A stretch of DNA of 64,000 bases, taken from Euphorbia lathyris. Taxonomy: Eukaryota; Streptophyta; Magnoliopsida; Malpighiales; Euphorbiaceae. The stretch is taken from NCBI RefSeq assembly GCF_963576675.1, contig NC_088916.1:19382501-19446500 (forward strand), read 5' to 3'. Both the position numbers and the translations under genes were made by a program. The notes under the pieces were generated by a model. It ran no database searches, had not been told where the DNA came from, and was given only the letters and a program-made list of their open reading frames with translations. This document shows positions 11,507 to 22,149 of the stretch, piece after piece (the stretch's first letter is position 1; every line of letters begins with the position of its first letter).

Positions 11507-12438
11507 GGAATTTTCAATTGTAAATTAGATATCTTTTACTTTTGTAATTAGCTTAGCTTCCACCTTGAGAAATCCTCTCCACCTCCTCCATAACCTTCAA
11601 ACCTCCATTGAAGATACCTCCGAAGCTCCGCTCACCGAGGATTATTCAAGCTCCATCCTTAAATCCTAGAAAGACACCTGCATTGGTAGACAGGTTCCCT
11701 GAAAGGGATTTTTCTTCTTTTATATTCTGTCTAGCCTCTGATACATGCTATGAATTCTAGGTTTATTGTAACTTCGTGACAATTCCTTCATCTTTGATAT
11801 ATAATATAGATTTTGTTCATTCAATTGTTTTGATGTTTTAATCTTTGTCTTACGCTTTGTCTGATTGGTTTAACTCATTCGATAATCCCAAAATTAGGTT
11901 GGCACATATTGCGAGCTGAATCTGACCTAGTCAGTGCCTATAGGATTGACGACCCTATAGAAGATTAAGCCCAAATTACTGAGCCTTAGAGCTAGTTTCG
12001 GCCTTACAAGGGAATCACGAACTAGGGACTTTAGGAGGATAGGTCGGGTTAATCGCCTTGGACATAAGCGACTTAGTTTCAATTTAATTGCTTAAACATT
12101 CTATCATTGTTATCATCGTATTCCTTCATGTTCATTCGGTTAATTGCTTTGGTAAAAGATCACTTAGGGGTAAAGCAACTTAGTTAGGGTTAGAATAACT
12201 TAGCTAGAATTAGATAACTTAGTCAGAATTAGATAATTTAGCTAGGATTAGTGTAATTCAACCTAGGAGTAGATTAATTAAACAAACCAAACTCAAAACC
12301 CCCTAAGCCTAGATAACATCCGAGATCGAGTAGCTTGATACTTGCAGAAATAAATCCTGTGGACGATGACCTGGACTTTAACCGGAAATTTATTACTTGA
12401 TGCGTCCCCACCTAGGTTAGAGATGGGAAAATGAGATA

Positions 12439-15400
12439 GTGGCTTTAACAGAACAATGCTCGGCCATAATCACCCATAAATTACCCCCCAAGCTTAAAGA
12501 TCAAGGGAGTTTTACCATCCCGTGTAGGATAGGCAACATGCACATAGATAGGGCATTATGTGATTTAGGAGCAAGTATTAATCTTATGCCTCTATCAATT
12601 TTCAGGAAATTGGGACTCGGAGAACCTAAACCAACAAACATGACACTGCAACTAGCGGATCGGTCAATTGCATGGCCTAGAGGCATAGTTGAAGATGTGC
12701 TTGTAAAGGTGGACAAACTGATCTTCCCGGTCGATTTTGTGGTCCTCGACATGGAAGAAGATGACTCCGTCCCCATTCTCCTCGGGAGACCGTTTCTTGC
12801 AACCGGTAGGACACTAATAGACATCCATGGAGGTAAATTGGTCCTAAGGGTGCAGGACGAAGAGGTAACATTTAACGTTTATGAATCTATGAAATTTCCT
12901 CAAGAACGCTCCAAAAGTTGTAACTTTGTGGATGCACTTATAGATGAATGTGTTGAGGAAGTTGATCTCGATATAAGAAATGCCTCTTTAGAACTCGGTC
13001 TAGGTGGTGAGAAATGTGAAAACTCAAGTGAGCCATTTGAAGATCTCCCACCTGAAAAATGTTATTGGGTTAAGGGTAGAAAAGAGGACCTTGATCGTGA
13101 GATCAAACCTAAACCTAAGACCTCGTTGGAGGAACCTCCAAAATTGGAGCTTAAACCCTTACCCAACAACCTGAAATATGTTTTTCTTCAACCTCCCAAA
13201 GATTTACCCGTTATTATTTCTTCTTTGTTGACAGTTGAACAGGAAGAAAAATTGGTGGAGGTGCTGATGGAACATAAAGGAGCCTTTGGATGGTCAATCC
13301 ACGACATCAAAGGTATCGACCCCAAAATCTGCACACATAGAATTTTTCTTGAGGAGGAGATCAAGCCATCTGCCCAACCTCAACGACGGCTCAACTCTAA
13401 CATGAAAGAGGTGGTAAAAGTCGAGGTTATAAAACTCCTCAACGCAGGTATCATATTTCCAATTTCTGATAGCCAATGGGTAAGCCCGGTTCAATGTGTG
13501 CCCAAAAAAGGGGGAACAACGGTAATGGAAAATGAAAAAGGAGAATTAATCCCAACTAGAAAGGTTATGGGTTGGAGTGTATGCATAGATTATAGGAAAT
13601 TAAACGAGGCCACCCGTAAAGACCACTTTCCCTTACCATTTATTGATCAAATGTTGGAACGGTTGGCAGGGCACGAATTTTTCTGCACTTTACATGGGCT
13701 ATCTGGCTATATGCAAATTCCTGTGGACCCTTTGGATCAAGAGAAAAAAACATTCACTTGCCCCTATGGGACTTTTGCATATAGACGGATGCCTTTCGGA
13801 TTATGTAATGCCCCTGCCACGTTCTAACGTTGCATGATGGCTATGTTTTCTGACATGGTCGAGGAGTTCCTAGAAATTTTCATGGATGATTTTAATGTTG
13901 TAGGACCTACCTTCGACCAATGTCTTGAAAACTTGGACCGAGTCTTAGAACGTTGTGAAGACAAGAACTTGGCACTTAATTGGGAAAAGTGCCAGTTCAT
14001 GGTCCAAAACTGTATAGTATTAGGACACAAGGTGTCGGGGAAGGGGATCGAGGTCGATCCGGCAAAAATTGAGGTGATTGAAAAACTGCCACCTCCCACT
14101 AATGTGAAATTAGTTAGGAGCTTTTTAGGACACGCGGGGTTTTATAGACGATTTATAAAAGACTTTTCAAAAATCACTAAACCCCTCACTCAATTATTGC
14201 TAAAAGATGCTGATTTTAATTTCAATGAAGAATGTATGCTTGCATTTAAATTACTGAAAAAGAAATTAATTGAAGCACCCATTATGGTAAGCCCGGATTG
14301 GTCCCTTCCCTTTGAGTTAATGTGCGATGCCAGTGATCTGGCTGTAGGAGCCTGTCTTGGGCAGAGGGTGGATAAACTTTTTCGCCCAATTTTCTATGCT
14401 AGCAAAACCTTAAATGATGCACAACAGAATTATTCAATAACTGAAAAGGAATTGCTAGCCGTAGTATTTGCCTTTGACAAATTCAAATCTTATTTGGTGT
14501 TATCTAAGGTAATTGTTTTTACTGACCATGCAGCCCTGAGATATCTGATGAGCAAACAGGATGCAAAACCTAGGCTGATCCGTTGGATCTTACTACTCCA
14601 AGAATTTGATATCGAGATCAGAGACAAGAAAGGGGTAGAAAACGTGATAGCGGACCATCTATCCAGGTTAGAGTCAGATCAGCAATCCTTAGAGCATGGG
14701 GCAATCAAGGAAGTATTCCCGGATGAAACGCTATATTCGGTAAAAACTCTCCCCTGGTTTGCAGACATCGCGAACTACAAAGTCGGTAACATTCTTCCTA
14801 TTGATTTAGATGCAAACAAAAGACGTAAGTTTTTGTTTGAAAGCAAACAATATTTTTGGGAAGAACCCTATTTATTTCGATTCTGCACTGATGGAATGAT
14901 TAGGAGATGTATACCTGAGGAAGAGGTAGAGTCAGTGATTAACATGTGCCACTCTAGGGAACCAGGCGGCCACTTCGGGCCAGATAGGACAGTGGCTAAA
15001 ATTCTCCAAAGTGGACTTTGGTGGCCACAAATGCATAGTGATGTCAATAATTATATTAAATATTGTGATGCATGTCAGAGAGTAGGGAATATTTCTAGGA
15101 GGAATGAGATGCTTCAACAAGGCATACTCGTCTGTGAGCTATTTGACGTTTGGGGCATAGACTTTATGGGACCTTTCCCTATGTCACACACTAACCAATA
15201 CATTCTTGTTGCGGTTGATTATGTCTCTAAATGGGTAGAGGCCGAAGCCCTACCCACAAACGATGCTCGAGTAGTGATAAAATTCCTGAAAAAGAATATC
15301 TTTACCAGATTTGGTACACCCCGGACTATCATTAGCGATGGGGGATCCTATTTCTGCAATAAACAGTTTGACACATTGCTCCAAAAGTATGGCGTAGCCC

Positions 15401-16038
15401 ATAGGGTCACAACACCTTACCACCCTTAGACAAGTGGTCAGGTAGAAGTGTCAAACAGAGAGCTAAAATGCATTCTTGAGAAAACGGTAGGGAATGCTAG
15501 AAAAGATTGGAGTCTTAAACTGGACGATGCTCTCTAGGCATACCGAACAACATTCAAGACTCCCATAGGAATGTCCCCCTACCTTTTGGTTTTTGGGAAA
15601 TCTTGTCACTTGCCTGTTGAATTAGAGCACAAAGCTTATTGGGCGCTAAAATTTCTGAACTTTGACCCTAAACTTTCAGGTGATCTACGGTTAACACAAC
15701 TGCACGAACTGGATGAGCTCCGATATAACTCTTATCAGAATGCCAAATTGTACAAAGAACGAACCAAGCGGGTGCACGATAAAAAGGTACAGCGGAAAAC
15801 CTTCCAAAAAGGCGACCAAGTGCTACTTTATAACTCCCGATTGAGATTCTTCCCAGGCAAGCTCAAGAGTAGATGGTATGGACCATTTTCAGTTCTTGAC
15901 GCACATCCCTCCGGTATGGTTGAGATCATGTTGAATGATGGAACCACCCAGAAAGTTAATGGACACCGACTTAAACTTTATCTCGGTAAAGACACTTCGG
16001 GTGTCCAAATCCTCCGGCTTCAGGATGATCAGTAAGTT
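12439..16038 (+). pseudogene. pol: Athila-like pol: protease, RT, RNase H, integrase; three nonsense codons
   Basis: One continuous reading frame with no frameshift, broken only by TAA at 13825, TAG at 15427 and TAG at 15535. The retropepsin has LCDLGASINLMPLSIF and ILLGRPFLATG (residues about 35-125). RT has VCIDYRKLNEATRKDHFPLP, RRMPFGLCNAPATF and the catalytic FMDDF at about 13884. RNase H has [13 protein letters not shown], the [12 protein letters not shown] helix and [10 protein letters not shown]. Integrase has an HHCC finger ([12 protein letters not shown] ... CDACQRVG), GIDFMGPFP and SDGGSYFCN. Its C-terminal [15 protein letters not shown] is a GPF/Y-type module without a chromodomain. 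Each stop sits in a conserved motif and is explained by a C-to-T or G-to-A change. Confidence 0.93.
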
Positions 16039-16820
16039 GTCTTTTCCACCCTAACTTTTTACACTCGTATTTCATGATCTATGATGCAATGTTGGAACTT
16101 ATTGCATATTTTAAGTGTGAGGAGGAGGGGTAGACAAACTTATAAAAATTGTACAAATTTTTAAATTTTTGTTGCGTCGTGTCTAGTTTAGGTTTGCGTT
16201 TTGGTGTTTTATTTCTGCTTTGTTTATGTTTTTGCATGTTTAGGACCTAAAACCGTGAACCTCCTTCGAATCTAAACTTCGTTATTTGTCTTTGAGGGCT
16301 GAGAACCGAATCTAAAATTGCATGACAACTAGTTTAGGTGTAGGACACAACTCTTGTATCTGTAAAAGCATGAGCTAAGGTTTGCATTTAGACCCTACTT
16401 TCGAAGAAATGCTAAAATCATTACTTAGGTAGATAATTTAAGAATTGAAGGCATGTGATATTAAACTCGAGTTTGGGGAAAACTAGTAAACACAAAATTG
16501 AAACCCAAAGAATTGCGAGCTGAATTTGAGCCTAAGAGCGAACATCAAAAAGCTCTTTTTCTTGACATTTTTGTGTGAATGCTTTGACTTGTGGAAGATT
16601 ACAGATTTTGCACCTAATACTGTGTTGAACCTACATGCAATGATTTGAGATGGTAAATGATGAATCAGCCTCATTAGAATTAACCATTTTCTTTACCTTG
16701 TCTTTCTTTTTCATCCACTATAGGAAGCCCCTTTCAGCCGACTCGTACCATTGTACCACCTATCCCATCTTATTCCCTGAATCTATAATTTCTTCCCTGA
16801 ATCGAGAATTGTGCCACCTA

Positions 16821-16960
16821 TCCCATCTTACCGTGCTTCTATTTGGTATCCCATCTTACCGTGCTTCTATTTGGTATCCTATCGTGCTTGTAGCTTGTAT
16901 TTGGTATCCTATCGTGCTTGTAGCTTGTATTTGGTATCCCATCCTATCGTGCTTGTAGTT
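16821..16960 (+). repeat. Short tandem repeat in Athila 3' region
   Basis: About four to five imperfect copies of a 20-35 bp unit built on TTTGGTATCCTATCGTGCTT. It produces spurious small ORFs on both strands. Confidence 0.75.
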
Positions 16961-17135
16961 TGTAGATTTTTCTTTCGTTCTAACCCGTTTTTGCGAACCA
17001 CAATTTGGTTCGCTACTTAACCCTTGTTTTTGCAAAGCTCGAACTGAGCCTTTGTTTTCTTCTAGCGCTTTATCGTTGTTTATGGCATTACAGTGGCAAG
17101 CCAAAAGACTAAGAAGTGAATGAGCATCACTATCC

Positions 17136-17215
17136 CAAAAAGAAAAAAAAAAGGGAAAGAAAAACAGAAAAAAAAAGGGGAAAAGAAAAGAAAAGAGACG
17201 AAAAAAAGGGGGGAA
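17136..17215 (+). repeat. A/G-rich low-complexity tract
   Basis: About 80 bases of almost pure purine (runs of A with GGG interruptions). It causes a Lys-rich and, on the other strand, a Phe-rich spurious ORF. Confidence 0.8.
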
Positions 17216-18235
17216 CAAAACTTCATTCCCCAATTCCTAAAAATAAAAAACGTCTCAAGAAAACAGCCCAAAAAAGAAAAAAAAATAAATAACAATAAGG
17301 GATGAATAAAAAGCTCAGTCACTTCATATTTGCTAAAGCCATTTAAACTCTGTTTTTATAGCGCTAGAACATTTAACCTTTGTTGTACCTTTAACCCTCT
17401 AACCACATTACAACCCCAATTAGAGGCTGTTTTTGATATCATCGGAGTCATATAGCATAGTAGAGGAACTCGGATGAACGTGCAAAATCAACGTAATCCT
17501 AAGCAAGAACATAAGCCGAGAGTAAACACCTTAGCCACCAAAAATTGTGTGAATGAGTGAACTACCTATGGTGAGGTGTTTTACTTAGTGATCCCCTCAA
17601 GCTCATTTAATTGAACATGTGTCCTTTTACTTAAAACTATGACCTATTGCAATTGAAATGCGGCTTTTGGATATCGTGTCTCTACTTTGTATTTCCGAAT
17701 GCATGTAATTACAGATGCTCGAAATTGTGTCAAGCACCTAGTCAAAATGGGAAGTTTTCTAGCTTGCTTGTGATTGCGGGTTTAGTTTTTTAGTTTACTT
17801 GGGGACAAGTAAAGTTTTAAGTGCGAGGAGGTTTGATAGGGGTCAAAAACCCCTATCTTTGGGTACGGTTTTAGGACAGTTTTTAGAGTAATTTGGTTAA
17901 TAAGCGAGAAATTCTCGCATTTAAATGCTTTTGTGTGAGTTAGTTAGAAATTGGAAACGTTCTATTCACTTTTCGTCGTTTAGGCTCGTTTTATGATCAA
18001 TTTAGGCAAATACGGCCGAAATAGCATGCATATTAGAATTCTGTTATCTTTTGAAGCTAATTGGTCCGTCAAAAGTCGCACCAAACGAAGCGTTTGCTCA
18101 AAATAAGCGATTGACGGATCAATTTGGCTTTTGGACTGATGTTTTCTGGAGTTTTTATGCGTGTGCAGGTGTAAGTTCGGACGAAAAAGGGTTTGGAAGT
18201 CATCCGGCACGGATCGAGCGTGCTTCGGGCGAAAA

Positions 18236-18455
18236 CGCTCGGCGAGCAGGGCCCCCCGGGCCATTTCTGCTCGCCGAGCAGGCCGCCAGAGGCCTACTCG
18301 GCGAGCAGGAGCCTGCTCACCGAGCAGGGCGCCAGGCGCCAGGCGCCTGCTTGCCGAGCAGGCCACCAGGCGCCTGCTCGGCGAGCAAGGGGCCGCTCGG
18401 CGCGAGCAGCCCTGCTCGCCGAGCAGCCTTGCCTGCTCGGCGAGCAGCCCTGCGG
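18236..18455 (+). repeat. GC-rich palindrome array in Athila 3' LTR
   Basis: About nine CTGCTCG(C/G)CGAGCAG units starting near 18238, 18270 and 18297; six have a perfect CTCG(G/C)CGAG core and three have one mutated base or more. The first units align with those of the 5' LTR and the extra ones are added toward the TATA side. Confidence 0.85.
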
Positions 18456-18564
18456 TAATTGGTCAAAAAGACCAATTCCGCCCCCACGAAGCCACGTTCG
18501 GCCCCACATCTTCCTACACCAACAAGGACACGAAAATAGGTCAAAACGAGACCCGAGACGCGTC

Positions 18565-18572
18565 TATAAATA
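18565..18572 (+). promoter_or_regulatory. Athila 3' LTR TATA box
   Basis: TATAAATA in the same context as 11499-11506, about 110 bp downstream of the palindrome array. Confidence 0.6.
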
Positions 18573-19463
18573 GGAATTTTCAATTGTAAATTAGATATCT
18601 TTTACTTTTGTAATTAGCTTAGCTTCCACCTTGAGAAATCCTCTCCACCTCCTCCATAACCTTCAAACCTCCATTGAAGATACCTCCAAAGCTCCGCTCA
18701 CCGAGGATTACTCAAGCTCCATCCTTAAATCCTAGAAAGACGCCTGCATTGGTAGACAGGTTCCCTGAAAGGGATTTTTCTTCTTTTATATTCTGTCTAG
18801 CCTCTGATACATGCTATGAATTCTAGGTTTATTGTAACTTCGTGACAATTCCTTCATCTTTGATATATAATATAGATTTTGTTCATTCAATTGTTTTGAT
18901 GTTTTAATCTTTGTCTTACGCTTTGTCTGATTGGTTTAACTCATTCGATAATCCCAAAATTAGGTTGGCACATATTGCGAGATGAATCTGACCTAGTCAT
19001 TGCCTATAGGATTGACGACCCTATAGAAGATTAAGCCCAAATTACTGAGCCTTAGAGCTAGTTTCGGCCTTACAAGGGAATCACGAACTAGGGACTTTAG
19101 GAGGATAGGTCGGGTTAATCGCCTTGGACACAGGCGACTTAGTTTCAATTCAATTGCTTAAACATTCTATCATTGTTATCATCGTATTCCTTCATGTTCA
19201 TTCGGTTAATTGCTTTGGTAAAAGATCACTTAGGGGTAGAGTAACTTAGTTAGGGTTAGAATAACTTAGCTAGAATTAGATAACTTAGTCAGAATTAGAT
19301 AATTTAGCTAGGATTAGTGTAATTCAACCTAGGAGTAGATTAATTAAACAAACCAAACTCAAAACCCCCTAAGCCTAGATAACATCCGAGATCGAGTAGC
19401 TTGATACTTGCAGAAATAAATCCTGTGGACGATAACCTAGCCTTTAACCGGAAATTTATTACT

Positions 19464-19568
19464 TGATAACAACGGGGTACACTTATCCCTTAGTGAGTTC
19501 CCATCTCTAACCTAGGTGGGGACGCATCACACCCATTGTCTAGGGATAAGTGTACCCCGTCGTTATCA
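19464..19568. repeat. 105-bp hairpin where two LTRs meet tail-to-tail
   Basis: Left arm TGATAACAACGGGGTACACT (then TATCCCT) and right arm its near-perfect complement ending GTTATCA, about 29 bp each, around a 51-bp loop. On the plus strand it ends the LTR that starts at 17834; on the minus strand it ends the LTR that starts at 21131. The loop is in the minus-LTR orientation, judged by the remnant in the 5' LTR at 12403-12428. Confidence 0.75.
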
Positions 19569-20575
19569 AGTAATAAATTTCTAGTTAAAGTCCAGGTTAT
19601 CGTCCACAGGATTTATTTCTGCAAGTATCGAACTACTCGATCTCGGATGTTATCTAGGCTTAGGGGTTTTGAGTTTGGTTTTGTTAAATTAATCTACTCC
19701 TAGGTTGAATTATGCTAATCCTAGCTAAGTTATCTAATTCTAACTAAGTTATCTAATTCTAGCTAAGTTATTCTAACCCTAACTAAATTACTCTACCCCT
19801 AATTGATCTTTCGTTAATGAAACTATTCGAAGGAACATGGAATGATCGATAATAATTAAGATAGATTATCAAGTCTATTGAGTAAAACCTAATCCAAGTT
19901 ACTTGTATTCAAGGCGATTAACCCTACTTACCCTCCTGAGGTTCCTAGCGCGTGATTCCCTAAGGCCGAAACTAGGTCTAAGGCTCAGTAAATTGGCGCT
20001 TAATCAACTAAGAGGTCGTCAATCTCCTAGGCTCTGACTAGGTCAGATTCAGCTCGCAATATGTGCCTACTAGATTTTGGGGCTTTTGAATGAGTTAAAC
20101 CAATTGAATAAAACGTAAGACAAGAATTAGACAATAAACATAGAACAAAACAAGAGCTGAATTATTATTAAAGGCGAGATGATTGTCACAAGATACAATA
20201 AGACAAGTTCGGCAACTGTATCAAAGAGTACAAACATAGAAAGATGAAAGAAGATACAAAAATCCCTTTCAGGGAACCTGTTTACTCTGCAGCCGGCGAC
20301 TTGATCTTAAGGACGGGCCTTGATAATTCCTCGGTAGAAAGCTTTGAAGGAGCTTCAATGGAGGTTTGAGGAAGATGGAGAGGAATTACAAGGGGAAAGC
20401 TTAAATAATTTACAAAAACAAAAGATGATGATTTACAATTGAAAATTCCTATTTATAGACGCGTCTCGGGCCTCGTTTTGACCTATTTTCGTGTCCTAGT
20501 TGGTGTAGGAAGACGTGGGGCCGAACGTGGCTTCGTGGGGGCGGAATTGGTCTTTTTGACCAATTCCCGCAGGTC

Positions 20576-20730
20576 AGCTCGCCGAGCAGGAAAGGCTGCT
20601 CGCCGAGCAGGATTGCGATGAGCAGCCCCCTGCTCGCCGAGCAGGTGCCTGATGGCATGCTCGGCGAGCAGGCCTCCAGAGGCCTGCTCGGCGAGCAGAA
20701 ATGGCCCGGGGGGCCCTGCTCGCCGAGCGT
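20576..20730 (-). repeat. GC-rich palindrome array in the inverted Athila LTR
   Basis: Six CTCG(G/C)CGAG cores, all intact, at steps of 21, 35, 26, 27 and 32 bp. The array precedes the TATA box (20450-20457) in the minus direction. Confidence 0.85.
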
Positions 20731-21131
20731 TTTCGCCCGAAGCGTGCTCGATCCGTGCCGGATGGCTTCCAAACCCTTTTTCGTCCGAACTTACACCTGC
20801 ACACGCATAAAAACTCCAGAAAACATTAGTCCAAAAGCCAAATTGATCCACCAATCGCTTATTTTGAGCAAACACTTCGTTTGGTGCGACTTTTGACGGA
20901 CCAATTAGCTTCAAAAGATAACGGAATTCTAACATGCATGCTATTTCGGCCGTATTTGCCTAAATTGATCACAAAACGAGCCTAAACGACGAAAAGTAAA
21001 TAGAATGTTTCCAGTTTCTAACTAACTCACACAAAAGCATTTAAATGCGAGAATTGCTCGCTTATTAGCCAAATAAACCTAAAAACCGTCCTAAAACCGT
21101 ACCCAAAGATAGGGGTTTTTGACCCCTATCA

Positions 21132-21350
21132 CCAAGATATAGGACGATCGTACTATAAGCCAATTCAAGAAGATCTTCTTTCTCCTCCTTCGTCATTGTC
21201 GCCGGAAGTTCCTTCTCGCCCTTCGGAGCCTTCGCAACCTTCATCTAAACCAAGATTGCTTTCATTCTCTGTCTCCATAGTGCAAAGTCACCCTTGCCGT
21301 TGAAGCGCTCGATCTCGATCTTTGTGAAGCCGATTAATCTGTCTTGATTA
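21132..21350 (-). pseudogene. gag: Tork gag N-terminal remnant
   Basis: On the minus strand, just after the PBS, the frame reads TKIEIERFNGKGDFALWRQ, then MKAILV, a stop (TAG near 21250) and MKVAKAPKGEKE. It ends at EDLLELAYSTIVLYLG against the inverted LTR. The FNGKGDFALWR signature is the start of a Tork-lineage Copia gag. The rest of gag and the start of the protease are missing; pol resumes only at 10832. This shows that the Gypsy complex did not simply insert but also replaced part of the Tork element. Confidence 0.8.
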
Positions 21351-21362
21351 GCTCTGATACTA
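21351..21362 (-). other. Tork primer-binding site
   Basis: TAGTATCAGAGC on the minus strand, one base off the initiator tRNA-Met complement TGGTATCAGAGC, two bases inside the LTR end at 21365. Confidence 0.7.
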
Positions 21363-21364
21363 AT

Positions 21365-21950
21365 TGTTGAACAATACTCTACTTCGAATGATTAATCAAC
21401 CACACAGACAACAAACTCCAAAGATCATAAATTGGATCTTGAAGCAACAATCACAAAAATACACACAGATTTTACCCTGGTTCGGCTTAAATGCCTACTT
21501 CCAGCTACTTCACTAATCAATGGAGATTACAACAAGATTCAGAAACCGTTTCCTCTCAAGAAACTCTCGTGTTTCCCGATCCCTTTCTCTAGAAGCTTTT
21601 CCTCTCAAGAAATCAGTATATGCCCAGTGTATACAAAATGATTTTTCGTTGAGATTATCTACTAATTCCCAATCTAGAACCTTTATAAATAGGCTTTACA
21701 AGATTGTCAAATACCCGAATAATCCTTACTCAAAAAAGTATTAACATATTAAGACCATGCTCACTTGTTGACTCACAGCCATGCTGACCAGTTTGCTAAC
21801 AGTCATACTAACCAGTTTACTCACAGCCATGCTGACCAGTTTGCTCACAGTCATACTGACCAGTTTACTCACAGCCATACTGACCTGTTTACTCACAGTC
21901 ATGCTGACCGGTTGACTCGCAGTCCACATCAGCACATCAGCTCGTGATAG
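21365..21950 (-). repeat. Tork 5' LTR; outer end approximate
   Basis: The inner end is clear: TGTTGAACAATACTC on the plus strand starts at 21365, next to the PBS. A TATA-like TATTTATAA (minus) lies near 21680-21690, and a 24-bp tandem array lies upstream of it. The outer end could not be fixed because the partner LTR lies outside the window; about 21950 is a guess from the start of unrelated sequence. Confidence 0.6.
21755..21930 (-). repeat. 24/48-bp tandem repeat inside Tork LTR
   Basis: About seven copies of ACTCACAGCCATGCTGACCA plus GTTT with small changes; alternate copies resemble each other, giving a 48-bp super-unit. It lies upstream of the LTR TATA-like box, so in U3. The ORFs on both strands here are repeat artefacts. 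Confidence 0.85.
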
Positions 21951-22035
21951 AAAAACAACGACTTACAAGAGGGATAAAAAGAAATACCTTTCAGAAGTTC
22001 TATCTATCGTTGCAAACGAAGTGCCCACAACTCTT
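21945..22035 (-). repeat. Fragment related to the 3' end of the 2-kb solo LTR
   Basis: On the minus strand it reads AGTTGTGGGCACTTCGTTTG, then CAACGATAGAT...GAAAGGTAT. This matches 24910-24960 of the LTR at 23016-25068. It is about 90 bp long and truncated on both sides. Confidence 0.6.
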
Positions 22036-22079
22036 ACTTCGAGTTCCCGAGCACCAAACAAAAGAATGGAAGATCACAA

Positions 22080-22121
22080 CTCTCTTTCAGGCCGGTTCCT
22101 TTCTGCAGGCCTGAAAGAGAG
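22080..22121. repeat. Perfect 14-bp hairpin
   Basis: CTCTCTTTCAGGCC at 22080-22093 and its exact complement GGCCTGAAAGAGAG at 22108-22121, around a 14-base loop. It lies near the truncated 5' end of the LINE-C fragment. Confidence 0.8.
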
Positions 22122-22149
22122 CGCATGCGTTAGTTTCCCCTTCAGGCAG

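Larger units (their letters stand above)
10833..12430 (+). repeat. Athila-like 5' LTR, 3' end truncated
   Basis: It starts TGATAAGGGTC (TGATAGGGGTC in the other copies) and matches 17834 onward almost base for base. It carries a palindrome array (11234-11390) and a TATA box (11499-11506). At about 12401 the left arm of the terminal hairpin seen in the other LTRs is missing. After GAGATGGGA (about 12428) the sequence leaves the LTR and becomes pol. The right end is therefore a deletion join. Confidence 0.88.
16039..17833 (+). other. Athila 3' non-coding region with polypurine tract
   Basis: No credible gene in about 1.8 kb; full Athila elements often have an env-like ORF here. Contents are a tandem repeat (16821-16960), an A/G-rich tract (17136-17215) and, at the end, the polypurine tract AGTGCGAGGAGG just before the 3' LTR. 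The phrase TTAAGTGTGAGGAGGAGGGG near 16112-16131 is a second similar purine run. Confidence 0.75.
10833..19568 (+). mobile_element. Athila-like Gypsy element lacking PBS and gag
   Basis: Plus-strand element with a 5' LTR (10833 to about 12430), pol (12439-16035), a long 3' non-coding region and a 3' LTR (17834-19568). The LTR passes almost directly into the protease, so primer-binding site and gag are deleted and the copy could move only with helper proteins, if at all. The protease-to-integrase style, FMDDF in RT and absence of a chromodomain fit the Athila branch. The 3' LTR is fused tail-to-tail with an inverted LTR (19464-21131). The outer flanks (CACCC at 10828-10832, CCAAG at 21132-21136) do not match as a TSD, so the complex is rearranged. 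Confidence 0.87.
17834..19568 (+). repeat. Athila-like 3' LTR ending in a terminal hairpin
   Basis: It begins TGATAGGGGTCAAAAACCCC and ends GTTATCA, giving TGATA/TATCA ends and 1,735 bp. Its palindrome array (18236-18455) has nine units, longer than in the 5' LTR. TATA box 18565-18572. The last 105 bp (19464-19568) are an inverted repeat shared with the LTR on the other strand. Confidence 0.85.
19464..21131 (-). repeat. Second Athila-like LTR, inverted
   Basis: On the minus strand it starts TGATAGGGGTC at 21131 and runs to the hairpin at 19464 (1,668 bp). It has six palindrome cores (20578, 20599, 20634, 20660, 20687, 20719) and a TATA box at 20450-20457 (minus). It differs from the 17834 LTR by many scattered substitutions, so it came from another insertion of the same family and not from the same element. 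Confidence 0.85.

Noticed and set aside
10978..11523. Overlapping Ala/Arg/Pro-rich ORFs on both strands in the Athila 5' LTR (and again at 17980-18589 and 20439-20935)
   Set aside because: They come from the GC-rich palindrome array, which stays open in many frames. They appear in all three LTR copies and have no start context or recognisable domain.
16856..17322. Phe- and Lys-rich ORFs in the Athila 3' region
   Set aside because: They are produced by the A/G-rich tract at 17136-17215 and the tandem repeat at 16821-16960.
10828..21136. One large Gypsy element with a normal TSD
   Set aside because: The flanking pentamers differ and the right LTR is inverted relative to the left, so this is a rearranged complex.
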